A model generated the notes under the pieces. It was not told where the DNA came from. It was given only the letters and a program-made list of their open reading frames with translations, and did not search any database. Shown piece after piece: positions 18,039 through 30,400 of a DNA stretch of 64,000 nucleotides; position 1 is the stretch's first letter, and each line of letters opens with the position of its first letter. The translations under genes and the position numbers were made by a program. The stretch lies in the NCBI RefSeq assembly GCF_905120345.1, contig NZ_CAJHOA010000005.1, positions 139,574-203,573 of the forward strand, read 5' to 3'. The DNA is from Denitrificimonas caeni (GTDB taxonomy: Bacteria; Pseudomonadota; Gammaproteobacteria; Pseudomonadales; Pseudomonadaceae).

Positions 18039-18320
18039 GTATAAAAACTCAAGTCAGAGGGCTAAGCAGGCAGTCGATCAAAGCTGCTGGCGCCTATTGT
18101 ACGGTGTTAGCTGTTATCCTTGACAATATTTTGCTGACCTTGTTCTAACAGCGCAGGTAAGAATATTTCTGGGGCGTAGAACGTCAGGTAAAAGAGCAGA
18201 GCAGAACGATTTTGGCTAGAATTTTAACATTATTAAATACAGTAATCAGCGCGCAGACGATGTTATCGAGAGAGTCTTGCGCTTTACATACAGTCTTGTT
18301 GATGGCGAAGGGTAGACAAC

Positions 18321-19499
18321 GTGTTGCAAACAGAAAAACAGTATGTGCAGTGGCAAGAAAATGATGTGACGCGCAACACGCGTTGGCTCTCTGAAAGTCA
18401 ACATCCAGCACCGACGCGAATTGTGCGGGTGGATGACAAGACCACGGCCGATGAAGCGTATCGTTTTGCTTGTGAAGGCACCTCAATGCTGTGGCAAGGT
18501 GACTTTCATAATGCGCGGCAATTACTGCAGGCGTTAGCTCGACGTATTGAACGCACAGAACAACGCAAACTCAGCAAAGCTGCTAAGTCTGCTAAGTCCA
18601 CGCCTGATACCGCGGTGATCCCCAATCTCTTTCATCAGCAACGCCAAGCTCAGGCCCAGCGCGCAAGGGTGTTAAGTCGTTTACTGTTGGAATTGGATGC
18701 TGGCTATATCAGCCGTTTGCGCCGCGCTCCAGAATTTAGCGCAGCCTGTACCGTAGCCTTTGGTGAGCTGGATGAACCCTGTTTAATCTCCTTTCGTGAT
18801 CTGCAAGGAGCTTTAGGCGCAGCGCAATGGCGTGAGAAAGGCGTGCCGATTGCCAGTTTAGACCTATCTGTTTTCCCACATTACGGCGTGTTTGCGCCAA
18901 CTCGACATGAGTACGTGCAGCTGATGTTGGATGCAGCGCTGCCTGCTGTGCATGATCTGGCCTTTGATATCGGCACTGGCACCGGATTGCTAGCGATTAT
19001 CTTGGCGCAACGCGGGGTTAAACAGGTGATTGCCACCGATCTCAATCCGCGTGCTTTGGCTTGCGCAGGTGAGAACTTTGCGCGTTTAGAGCTACCCAGC
19101 GTGCAGTTGCAGCAAGCCGATTTATTTCCGGCTGAGGCGCGATTAGCCAATCTGATTGTCTGTAATCCACCTTGGTTACCGGCTAAGCCCAGTTCACCAT
19201 TGGAGTACGCCGTTTATGATGCCAATAGCGCGATGTTGCGCGGATTTTTGCAGGGCGCTTCAGCACATTTAGCGCCACAGGGTGACGTTTGGCTGATACT
19301 TTCTGATTTAGCCGAGCATCTGCAACTACGCACTCGAGAAGAGTTACTAAGCTGGTTTGCTGAGGCGGGTTTAGAGGTTAAATACCGTCTGGATACGCAG
19401 CCTAAACATGGTCGCAGTCAAGACAATACTGATCCACTGTTTGCGGCGCGCAGTGCAGAAATAACCTCGTTGTGGTGTTTGACGCCTCAATCAAAATAA
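18321..19499 (+). CDS. Class I SAM-dependent methyltransferase with NPPW motif
   Basis: 392 residues, GTG start (MLQTEKQYVQW). The N-terminal ~190 residues are of unknown fold and highly charged in the middle (KLSKAAKSAKS). The C-terminal half is a Rossmann methyltransferase: motif I AFDIGTGTGLLAIILA (about 215-230), acidic ATDLNPRA, and NPPW in LIVCNPPWLPAK (about 280), as in PrmC/N6-adenine-type enzymes acting on Gln side chains or bases. Target not identifiable. It is divergent from the acylase gene and lies just upstream of the TPS locus without visible functional link. Confidence 0.8.
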   Translation: MLQTEKQYVQWQENDVTRNTRWLSESQHPAPTRIVRVDDKTTADEAYRFACEGTSMLWQGDFHNARQLLQALARRIERTEQRKLSKAAKSAKSTPDTAVIPNLFHQQRQAQAQRARVLSRLLLELDAGYISRLRRAPEFSAACTVAFGELDEPCLISFRDLQGALGAAQWREKGVPIASLDLSVFPHYGVFAPTRHEYVQLMLDAALPAVHDLAFDIGTGTGLLAIILAQRGVKQVIATDLNPRALACAGENFARLELPSVQLQQADLFPAEARLANLIVCNPPWLPAKPSSPLEYAVYDANSAMLRGFLQGASAHLAPQGDVWLILSDLAEHLQLRTREELLSWFAEAGLEVKYRLDTQPKHGRSQDNTDPLFAARSAEITSLWCLTPQSK

Positions 19500-19598
19500 T
19501 GTGCTTAATTCGCAGTGTGCTGTGTAATCCATACAAAACTGTCTGGATTGCCGGCTTTCGGCTGTCTAAAAATAGTAAACAGAGCTTCTTAGACTTTC

Positions 19599-19619
19599 TT
19601 TTGTTTGTTTGTTTGTTTT
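19599..19619 (+). repeat. TTTG tetranucleotide tract upstream of tpsB
   Basis: CTTTTGTTTGTTTGTTTG-type run with about four GTTT units, roughly 100 bp before the TpsB start codon. Tetranucleotide tracts in promoters of surface-protein genes can vary in length by slippage. This one is short, so phase variation is only a possibility. Confidence 0.5.
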
Positions 19620-19716
19620 GAGAGATAGGTCACTTAAGTTTTTTTGATAATACTCGAGGTCTGTACTTCAATGATTATGTCTTGGCATACATTATTAATT
19701 GTTGGGCAGGAACGTT

Positions 19717-21408
19717 ATGTTATTAAGAGCATATGGATGTGCTTTATTATCCCTGTTGTATTTCTCGAGTGCACTGGCGCAGGCACCGCTTCCTGCGGAT
19801 AGAGAGTTATCGCGCGAGCGCCAAGAGCGCTTACTACAAGAGCAGCAGCGCCGCTTAGAAGAACTGCAATCGCTCCCAGGTCAGGTGCGTAGCGTTCCTA
19901 GCTTACCTGCAGACGACAGTACAGACTGCTTGCAGATCAACAGCATTGAACTCAACGGTGCAGATGCTTTATCCGTGCGACGACGAGCCGCATTAATCGA
20001 GCCTTTTGTTGAGCGATGTTTAACCGCTAGTGACCTCAATCGTTTACTAAGCGAGATTACCAGTGCATATCTCAAGCGTGGCTATGTCACTACGCGCGCC
20101 TATCTACCAGCGCAAGATTTGCAAGACGGCGTGCTACAGATTCAAGTGATTGAAGGGCGTCTGGATAGCATTAACGGGCGCAACTTAAGCACTGCTTTGG
20201 AAATCTCAATGAGCTCTCCGGCGCGTATTGGTGAGCGCTTAAATCTACGAGAATTAGAACAGCTGGTTGATCAGTTATCACGTCTACCGTCGCGGCAGAT
20301 CAGCTTGGAGCTGACGCCAGGAGAAAAGGTCGGTTCGAGTCGCGTCGTCTTGCAAGGACAAAAGCTGAAGCCTTGGCGGGTGGCTTTAAATCGGCATAAC
20401 GATGGTCAGCGTAGCACCGGCGAACAGCAGTGGGGGCTTGATTTTGCATGGGATAGTCCACTGGGTTTAGCCGACCAGTTGAGCTTGCGAGGGAGCGGCG
20501 ATGCAGTGAGTGATCACTATAAGCATTCAGCCACGCATGGTCTAAATTACAGCCTACCTTACGGTTGGTGGACGTTTAATTACTTTTACAATCATAGCTA
20601 CTATCGTACTAAAAATTATGTGCAAGGGTTTTCATTTCTGCTTGATGGCGTCAGTACGACTCAAGCACTGACTGCTGAGCGTGTCTTGCACCGCAATGCT
20701 GTCAGTAAAACGGCTTTTGGTTTGGGTCTTAATCATTTGCGCAGTCGTAACTATCTGGATAATTATCGTTTAGATGTCTCCAGTCAGCGTCTTACGGAGC
20801 AGCAGGTCAGCTTCAATCATGGGCGACGCATTGGTCCTGCCTTTATAAACGTCGATCTTGGCTACCAGCGTGGTGTGGGTGCATTAGACGCCCAGCGTTC
20901 TGGCCATCTACAGAAAGGTGAGCCCGTTGCGCGGTATAACAAATACACACTAACCGCCAGCTATTTACATCCATTTCAATGGTTAGGCGAGCGTTTTAGT
21001 TTTGATAGCGTTTTTAGTGCACAGCGCAGTGAAGATGTGTTGTTCAGTCCACAGCGTTTTAGCTTGGGTGGGTTGTATTCTGTGCGCGGTTTTAAAGAGC
21101 AATCCGTCACCGGTGACAGTGGTTATTACTTACGCAATCAATTGCGTTGGACACGGCCGGTCACTTGGGATTGGTTGAAACCTATTGCACAGGACTACAG
21201 CCTTACTGCTGCATACGATATGGGTGCGATTCGTGGTGATCAATATAACCATGAACAAAGTGGTCGCTTAGCCAGTCATGCTCTTGAGTTGAGTGCGCGA
21301 GGCAAGCATATGGCGCTGTCATTGACAGCAGCACATTCACTGTCGCGACCCAACATTGTTGAGCGTAAAGAGCGCCCCGTTTATTTCCGATTTGATGTGT
21401 TTTTCTGA
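19717..21408 (+). CDS. TpsB outer-membrane transporter (FhaC/ShlB/CdiB type)
   Basis: 563 residues from ATG 19717, chosen for the GCAGGA ribosome site; the frame opens 18 nt earlier. Signal peptide about 1-22 ending ALAQ. Next a proline/charge-rich N-terminal helix with Arg and Gln (RERQERLLQEQQRRLEEL, the plug helix H1), a POTRA-2 domain (CLQINSIELNGADALS), then ShlB-type barrel strands, and a C-terminal aromatic end (FRFDVFF) typical of an outer-membrane barrel. It exports the following TpsA. The tpsA start lies 13 nt past its stop, so they form one operon. Confidence 0.92.
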   Translation: MLLRAYGCALLSLLYFSSALAQAPLPADRELSRERQERLLQEQQRRLEELQSLPGQVRSVPSLPADDSTDCLQINSIELNGADALSVRRRAALIEPFVERCLTASDLNRLLSEITSAYLKRGYVTTRAYLPAQDLQDGVLQIQVIEGRLDSINGRNLSTALEISMSSPARIGERLNLRELEQLVDQLSRLPSRQISLELTPGEKVGSSRVVLQGQKLKPWRVALNRHNDGQRSTGEQQWGLDFAWDSPLGLADQLSLRGSGDAVSDHYKHSATHGLNYSLPYGWWTFNYFYNHSYYRTKNYVQGFSFLLDGVSTTQALTAERVLHRNAVSKTAFGLGLNHLRSRNYLDNYRLDVSSQRLTEQQVSFNHGRRIGPAFINVDLGYQRGVGALDAQRSGHLQKGEPVARYNKYTLTASYLHPFQWLGERFSFDSVFSAQRSEDVLFSPQRFSLGGLYSVRGFKEQSVTGDSGYYLRNQLRWTRPVTWDWLKPIAQDYSLTAAYDMGAIRGDQYNHEQSGRLASHALELSARGKHMALSLTAAHSLSRPNIVERKERPVYFRFDVFF

Positions 21409-21421
21409 AAAGGATTTCAGT

Positions 21422-24400
21422 GTGAATACGCATAGCCGTTTATTTAAAGTCACCGCCCATACATTAATCAGTGTGATGTGGCTGCAGCCGTTATGTTCTC
21501 TTGCCGCAGGAGTGCGTGTGGATGCCAGTGCTGGTGGTCATACGTACATGACTCAAGCGGGTAATGGTGTGCCGATGGTTATTATTGCGAAGCCTAATGA
21601 AAAGGGCTTATCGCATAATAAATTCATCGATTATAACGTCGATCAACAAGGGTTGATTTTAAATAACAGTACTGAAAAATTTACGCAAACGCTGTTGAGC
21701 GGCATTATTATTGGCAATGGCTACTTACAAGGTCAGCCTGCGCAGCTGATTCTCAATGAGGTTAATGGTGGGCAAGCCAGTCAGCTAAAAGGTTACACCG
21801 AGGTCGCAGGTCACCAAGCACATGTGGTCGTAGCAAACCCGCATGGCATCACCTGTGATGGTTGCGGTTTTATCAATACGCCGCATGTCTCATTGGCTAG
21901 CGGACAGCCAGTGATTGAACAGGGTCAATTATCGCGCTATGACGTGGCCGGTGGACAGATTGAAATTGCTGGCGCAGGACTTAATGCGACGAATATCAGT
22001 CAATTTGATCTGATTACCCGCAGCGCAAAAATTAACGCTGAACTGCATGCCAATGAGCTGAATATTATTACCGGTCGTAACAGTGTGGACGCGCAAACCC
22101 TCGAGACCACTGCAAAAGTAGAGCATCCAGAAGATAAGCCCAGCTTTGCTATTGATAGCTCCGCGCTGGGAGGCATGTACGCTGGCGCTATTCGTTTACT
22201 CGGTACTGAAACGGGTGTCGGCGTGAACTTGGCCGGTGATATGGCTAGCAGTGCTGGTGATATTAGAGTAGATACCCGTGGCAAGCTAACGCTAACGCGT
22301 GTAAGTGCCGCACAGCAACTCACAGTGAATGCGCAAGAGGTTGATTTAACTCAGCAAGTTTATGCTGGCGATCAAGTCAAGGTTCAAGCAGAAAAACTGA
22401 CGAATCAAAGCAATCTATTTGCCGCCAATGACATTGAATTGAGCGTAGAGCAGGTTGATAACCACGGTTTAATAGAAGCTGGTTTGCGAGCAGACAATAC
22501 TTTAAACGCAACGGCTGATATACGCATAAAAGGCACCACGCTAAATAACAACGGTAGTGTTATCGCCAGCCATCATTTGCAGATTGATTCTACAGAACGG
22601 GTGTCGAATAAGGCGGCTTATCTTGTTGCTGATGCTGACTTAACTGTGCGTACTCAACAGCTTGATAATCAGCAAGGGTTGATTACCGCTACGGGCACGG
22701 TTGAGGTTTCTGCACAGCATATTGATAACCGTAATCAAGGTGAACTTTCTAGCCAACAGCAGCTTATGGTGAACACTGAAGTATTGGACAATCGCGAGGG
22801 TGGTCGCGTTATCAGTGAAGCTGATTTATCGATTGTCGCCCACGAACTGGATAATCGTCAGTCAGGGATTGTTGTTGCAGATAATAATTTAACAGTCCGT
22901 GCGAGGCATCTGGATAACAGTGCTCAAGGTGTGATTAAAGGTACACAAACTCTCGCGATAACAGCAGATAGCTTAAATAACCATGGTGGTGGCCGTGTAT
23001 TAAGTGGCACAGATTTACATTTTGATGTGCAGCGATTAAATAATTCCGGTGGTGTTTTAGACGCGCAGAGCTTGCTCAGTATTAATGCACACTTCATCGA
23101 TAATATGCACGGCCAGATTGTTGGCAATAATGGTGTGCGTATCAATAGCGATAGCTTAGATAATCGTGCTGATGGTTTGCTGTTAAGTCATGGCGTGTTA
23201 GAGGCGACAGTCAATCAATTCAATAATCAGCAAGGAACCGTAATTGTTGATGCGGGAGTGACGCTTCAGGGGCACACTCTTAATAATGATAGAGGACGTA
23301 TTGCCAGCCCTAATAATGTTCGACTGGATCACGCGCAGTTGAACAATACTCAAGGTGTGATTGCTGCTGGTCATAACTTAACAGTGACTGCACAGACGAT
23401 CGATAACGCCAACGGCGAGTTGTCTGCAGGACGGGCATTAACTCTAGGTACGCAGTTGTTGCAACAAAGCCAAGGGCAAATACTCAGTGCAGGCGAGATG
23501 AATCTGACTGCTCAGGTTCTTGATAACAGTGGCCAAGGCCTGATCAGCGCGGGAACAACGTTAAATATTCAAGCTGAACGGCTGGATAATCAACAGTTGG
23601 GCACTGTTAGCAGTGATGGTGTGCTGAACATTGAAGCCAAGCAGTTAAATAATTATGATCAAGGGTTGTTGCTCAGTAAAGGTCTCTTACACGCGCAGCT
23701 TAATCAGCTCGATCAGCACCATAACGGTGAACTGATTAGTAGCGAAGCTATTTATCTCAACCTGTCTAATGGTCATCTTAATAATAGCCAAAGCGGATTG
23801 ATTTACGCACCGAAATTGCAGTTACAGCAGATTGGTCTACTTAATAACAGCCAAGGTGGTGAGATATCGACACCTAACGACTTAGTCTTAAATGCACAGC
23901 AATTGAATAATGCGGGCGGTCTCATCAGCAGCGGACATACGTTGCAATTAAGGGTTGAAGGGATTATTGACAACACCCTGCAGGGCTTGCTGTCAGCAGG
24001 CCATGATTTGCAGGTTAGCGGAGAAACGCTCAATAACAGTCAGAAAGGCATGCTTGTTGCCAAAGGAGACCTGTTGTTGCAGGTTAATAAGCAGCTGGAT
24101 AACAGTCAAGAGGGTGCGATTTTAGCAGATGGGCAATTACAGATAGCGACTGCGGCACTTAATAACAGCAAAAGTGGCGTGATTATCAGTAATGAGCAGC
24201 TCAATATTTATGCCAAGCAGCTTGATAACCAAAAAGAAGGCTTGTTATCAGGGTTAGCAGGCGTGCATGTGTCTGCTGACAGCTTACAAAACCAACATAA
24301 CGGCACGCTGTCCAGTCAGATGGGAGAGCTAACTGTACAGGTTGCTGGGTCTATCAATAATAACCAGCAAGGTGCATTTGTTAGCCAGCAGTCTTTAAAG

Positions 24401-27400
24401 GTACAGGCAGGACGTTTAGATAACCAGCAAGGCATTGTTTCATCAGAGGCAGGCGTCGAGCTGCAGGTTGCGGGTGATATTGATAACCAACAAGGTCAGA
24501 TTTCTGCTTTAGATGTAACGCTGCATGCAGACAATCTCTTTAACAGCGCAGGTCAGGTCAGTGCAGAGAAAACACTGGCTATAACCCTGGCTAAGGAATT
24601 ATTAAATCAACAGAGTGCCAGCATCATTAGCGGTCAGGAGCTGCTGTTAACAGCCAATACGGTCAATAACCACAACAGCGTAATTGCTGGCGAGGGCTTG
24701 CTGTCTGTATTTGCGCAGCATCTGCATAATCAGCAAGGTGCAATCATTGCGGCAACCGATCAGTTGCAGTTACAGGCTCAGCACATCGATAACCAAAGTG
24801 CTATTTACAGCCAGAGTTCAGGTGTAACGGTACAGGCTGACACCTTGAGTAATAGCAATGGTTTAATACAGGCACGTGATCAACTTGATTTAGAGATTAA
24901 GCAGCAACTGGTCAACCACAATGGGCGCATTATCAGTGAACAGGGTGCCCTGTCGGTGCAAGCGCAAACAATAGATAACCAAGAAGGTATCTTTGCTAGC
25001 TTGCTTGACCGATTAACTTTAAGCGTTCGAGGTTTAGTCAATAACCACGCCGGTACTGTTCAAGGGCAAGACGTCATAATTGACGCTCATGAAGTCGCTA
25101 ATCAGGGTGGTGGTATTTATGCGCAGCAACAGCTTATCGTCTCAGGGCATAACCTTGATAACAGTGCACAAGGACAAATTGCAGCGAATACTATTGACTT
25201 TAGTCTAACCGGCGCTCTAAACAATCAATCTGGCATTGTTGAATCCGATCATTTGTATGTGACCGCTGATTCGGTGAGTAACAATCAAGGTCGTTTACGC
25301 ATGCTGGCTTCTACCGGCGACAGCGTAATTCGTACCGAGAGTACTTTTGATAACCGCAATGGCAGCATAGAAACCAGCAATACAAACTTTGCTTTGGATG
25401 CACCTAATCTACTTAACCAATCAGGCTCGGTTGCGCATGCAGGCGGCGGCCAATTTGATGTCATGAGCGGTCATGCTGACAATGTTGGCGGCACACTTGC
25501 ATCGCAAGGAACTTTACTGGTTACCAGCGATAGTTGGGAAAACTCCACAGTCTTCCAGGCGGGTGCATTGACACTCAATATCGGCCAGTTTACACAAACT
25601 GCTTCGGGGCAATTAATTGCCAGCCATTCTTTAACTGCGACTGGTGATACGTGGATCAATGATGGTTTGATTGCTAGTGATGGTGACTTGAGTCTTCAGC
25701 TCACTGGCAATTACAGCGGTAATGGCCAAGTGACAAGCTTAGGCACTATGCAATTGTCAGCCAATCAGTTTACGTTGGGTGAGCAAGCGGTGATTTACAG
25801 TGACGCTGTTGGACGTATTGATAGTCAACAACTGACCAACCAAGGACATATCAGCGCTGCTGGGGCGTTAGTAATTAATACGCAAGCGTTAAATAATCAA
25901 GGCAGCTTAGGCAGTGCACAACAGCTGAGTATCAGCACGCCGTATTTATCGAATGACAATGGCTTGATATTTAGCGGTGCGGATATGGTTTTGCGGGTTG
26001 AGCAGTTGAGTAACCGTTATGCCGATATATATAGCTTAGGCAGTATTGATTTAGCAGGTTACGTTAACAACAACCAAGCGCAGCGGGTGGAGAATGTTTC
26101 TGGGGGGATTGAAGCGGCGCATGATTTTAGTTTGTACAGTGCTTTTGTAGAAAATCGTCGTGATATTTTAGACGTTGAAAACACGGGCAAATACAGTGTT
26201 GTTATTAATGAGCTGGCTTGCCGTGGTCCTTATAATCCATACGGTGACTGTAAACAGGGTAGCAATGGGCGTCGTGTAGGGGTTTGGGAAATCACCGAGC
26301 GTGAAAAACTGGACGTGGTTAATAGCAGCGCAGCGTCTAATTTATTAGCAGGTGGAACCCTTTCGTTTTCTGGCGACAGCCTGTTAAACAGCAGCAGTCT
26401 AATCAGTAGTGGTGGGGATTTAAATCTATCATTTAATGAAGTGAGCAATATTGGGGTTAAGCCCGCTGATATTGAAGCAAAACGTATTTTTGTTTCAGGA
26501 CGTAAACCTAATTACTACACTTACTTATTTTTAGCCAATCAATTTAATGCTATGCACGGCCTTGGTGTGCAGAAAAGCTCAGTTGAAGAGGATCTTAGCC
26601 ATTTCATTGGACGTATGGAAGGAGAGTATCTTGCTGGACGCGAGCTTATTGAAATCCCATTAGCGGGTGAAGAATACTCAGCGATTATCCAAGCTGGTGG
26701 CAATCTGACAATTAATGCGCAACAAACATTAGAAAACAGTGTTATTCGCCCAAATTACAGCTACGTCAGCGGCGGTACCCGAGAGGATAACGGCACTCCA
26801 GGCGGTAACTATGCAACAGACGTGAGTATCAACTCACAATTACCAGCTGATGTTCAGCAAAAGCAAATTGATCCTACAGTCTTACCAAGCTTTAACTTAC
26901 CCACGGGTGATAAAGGCTTGTTCCGTTTAAGCGGTCAATCAGTACAAGAGATGCAGACGCAAGCAGCAGGCGACGCTAACTCTACTGCCAGTAAGGGTTC
27001 CGCACGTGACGCTCAGTTAACACAGCAAGGCTCTTCATTTTTTGAGCAGCATATAGTGCTCAGCAGTCAACTGATTGGGTCGAGTACAACTGATGATTCT
27101 TATGAAAGAAGCCAAGTAAAAGTTGTTCCTAGCAGCCTGCAAAATGTACAAGGCCAGAACAATGGGCATCACTATTTGGTTGAAACCAACCCTGCACTGA
27201 CCAGTATTAATCAGTTCTTAAGCAGTGATCATTTGCTGGATGGTCTTGGCTTAAGTGCAGATCATGTACAAAAGCGTTTAGGGGATGGACTGTATGAGCA
27301 GAAGTTGATGCGTGAAGCCCTAGTTGCTCGCACCGGACAGCGTTTTATTGCAGGTATTGATAACGATGAGGCTATGTACCGCTACTTGATGGATAACGCC

Positions 27401-30400
27401 ATTGCCAGTAAAGAAGCGCTGCAATTATCTGTTGGTGTATCACTTAATGCAGAGCAAGTGGCTGCTTTAACCCACGATATTGTTTGGCTGGAAGAGCGTG
27501 AAGTATTGGGTGAAAAAGTCCTTACCCCTGTGTTGTATATGGCTCAGGCTGATGGGCGCTTAGCGCCCAATGGCGCTTTAATTCAAGGACGTAATTTAAC
27601 CTTGATCAGTGGTGGTGATCTAAGCAATCAAGGTACCTTAGGTGCGATTCACAGCCTCACCGCGCAAGCACAAAACATCAGCAATAGCGGCTTAATTGAA
27701 GCGAGTGAGCGCTTATCCTTACAGTCCGAAGACAGCCTGTATAACCGTCAAGGTGGCATATTAGCGGGGCGAGATGTTGATCTCACTGCGCGAACTGGCG
27801 ATATTGTTAACGAGCGTACGGTTACACGTCATGACAGTGTTTTGGGCAATAGTCGTTGGGAAAGCAGCTTTGCTGACAGTGCTGCACGTATTGAAGCGGC
27901 AGGTAACTTAACCTTAAGCGCAGGCCGCGATGTGCAAAATCTAGGTGGTGTATTAGATAGTCGAGCTGACCTTGAGGTTAGCGCTGGCCGAGATGTCACG
28001 CTGGCCTCAGTGGAAGAGCGCCATAGCACAAGCCGTGGCAATCATTACTTGAATGCACAAAGCCAGCAGCTGGGCAGTGAAACTCTTGCTGGCGGTCGTC
28101 TGGATATTCAGGCTGATCGCGATTTAACCATAATCGCCAGTCGCATTGAATCAGGCAAAGATATGCAGTTGATTGCGGGTAATGATCTGACTCTAGCTTC
28201 GGCTGTGGATGAAAGTCATTACTATAGTCAAAGTAAAAAGACTACCAGCCAACGTGACCAAGTACGTCAAGTGGCTACTGAAGTGCAAGTGGGTGGTCAA
28301 CTTATTGCTGTAGCGGGGCAAGATTTAACCTTAGTGTCTAGTTCTGTTGCTGCTAACGATGAAGCTTATTTGGTTGCTGGTGGGAAAATACAGCTGCTGG
28401 CCGAGCAAGACTATGACTACGCTTTCTCTGAGAAAAAGAAGAAGGGCAGTTTGGGGCGTAAGAGTTACCGTATGGATGAAAGTTTAAGTGATACTGCAGT
28501 GGTTTCATCTGTGTCGTCTGGGAGCGATTTGAGCATATACAGTGGTGATGATTTTATAGCGGAAGGCGTACGTTTGGGTGCTGAGGGGAAGCTTGAGTTA
28601 CAGGCGGTCAACGATATTCAGTTACTGGCTGCTCAGGATAGCTACCAGCAAGCGCGAGCCAAATCGAAGAAAGGCCTTGTATCGAGTAAGGCAAAAACCA
28701 GCGAGAAAAGCCAAACAACAGCTGTTGGTAGCATGCTTACTGGACAGAATGTTGTCATCCGTACTGGACGAGACTTACTTATTTCAGGCAGTGATATCCG
28801 TTCAGAGGCCGATACTTATTTACATGCAAAAAGAGATATCCAGCTAGTGGCTGCCGAGCAACAATCGACTCAGAGCAGTTCTGAAAAATCCAGTCGATTG
28901 AGTTTTTCGAACCACGGGTTACTGACGCAGACTCAAAAACAAGCAGAGGCTAGACAAACTAGCACAGACGCTGTTGGCAGTTATATCAGTGCAGATAATT
29001 TAACAGTAATCAGTGGTCGCGATAATCAAATCCAAGGCAGTATTTTAATTGCTGAACAAGATATGAGTATTTCAGCGGGTCGCAATCTAGCTATCAGTAG
29101 CGCGGAAAATAGTGCCAGCTACGCCTCTTCATCAAGCCGTACTCAGACGGGTGATATAGGTAAAGTGTGGCAGCCAGCGGTTGGGCAGGTTAAACATAAA
29201 AAGCAAACACAAGGCCACACTACCCAGCAAAGTGGTAGTCAGTTGGCTTCATTGAATGGCGGTATTAATCTTCAAGCAGGAGAGGATTATCAGCAAACAG
29301 CCAGTCAAGTTGTCGCTGTTGAAGGTGATATCCGCATTCAGGCGCAGCAGGTCAGTATTGTTGCAGGCTATGACACGCTAGATCATAGTGAGAAACAAAG
29401 CTCAAGCCGCACGGCAATAGGTAGTGCGGTTAATATTCCTGTTGTTGATGCAGCACTAAGCATGCAGCAAGTAGGGCGTGCAGCAACGCATACTGATGAT
29501 CCGCGTATGCAAGCGCTAGCAGCAGCAACTGTTGCGATGCAAGGAAAGACAGCATACAACAATGCTAAAGCAATCGTCGATGGTGATGCGACAGGCATTA
29601 AGTTTAGCGTTAGCTTGAGTCATGAAAAGAGTAAAAGCGAAAGTACTCAACAGAGTCGTAATGTGGTGGCTAGCTCTGTTACAGCTGGTGGTGATGTGCA
29701 TATACAGGCCAGTGGAACACCCCATAGTGATGTGCAAATTATTGGCAGCACAGTTAATGCTGGGAGAGATATTAATCTAAAAGCAGATCGTAATATTTTA
29801 CTACTTGCTGCTGAAAATACTGCTGAACAAAACAGTAAAAATAGCGGTAGCGGCTGGAGTGCTGGAATAGGATTGGGTATTGGCAGCGCTCAAAACGGCT
29901 TTAGTTTGGACTTAGCTGCCAACCAGTTTCGAGGAAAGAGTGATGGCAGTGATAGCACATGGACTAACACTCAAATAGAAGCCGGTCGCCAAGTTGTTCT
30001 TGAGTCAGGTCGAGATACAGTGCTGAAAGGTGCTGTTGTTAAAGGTGAGCAAGTCACAGCCAAAGTAGGCGGTAATTTAACCCTTGAAAGCCTGCAAGAC
30101 ACTAGTATTTACACCTCAAAAAACAGTGGTTCTAGTATTGGAGCAAGCTTATGTATCCCAGGTTTTTGCGCAGGTGCCAGTACAGTTAGCGGCAGTCTTA
30201 ACAGCAGTAAAGTTAAAGGTGATTACGCTAGCGTTACTGAGCAGTCTGGCATAAAAGCCGGCGATGGCGGCTTTCAGATTGAGGTGCAGGGGCATACTGA
30301 TCTGACTGGGGCTATTATTTCTAGTAGTGATAGTGCAGTAGAAAACAATCTGAATCGTTTAGAAACTAATACTTTAGCTTTCAGTGATATTAGTAATTAT

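Noticed and set aside
22350-25400. CRISPR-like or satellite repeat array
   Set aside because: The periodicity is at protein level (about 20 residues) and the DNA units vary in sequence and spacing. It is the coding sequence of a beta-helix.
30333-30350. AVENN in TpsA as the VENN boundary of a CdiA toxin tail
   Set aside because: It lies about 105 residues before the real variable module, within haemagglutinin-type sequence (ENNLNRLETNTLAFSDI). The shared 129-bp entry at 30653 marks the module boundary better.
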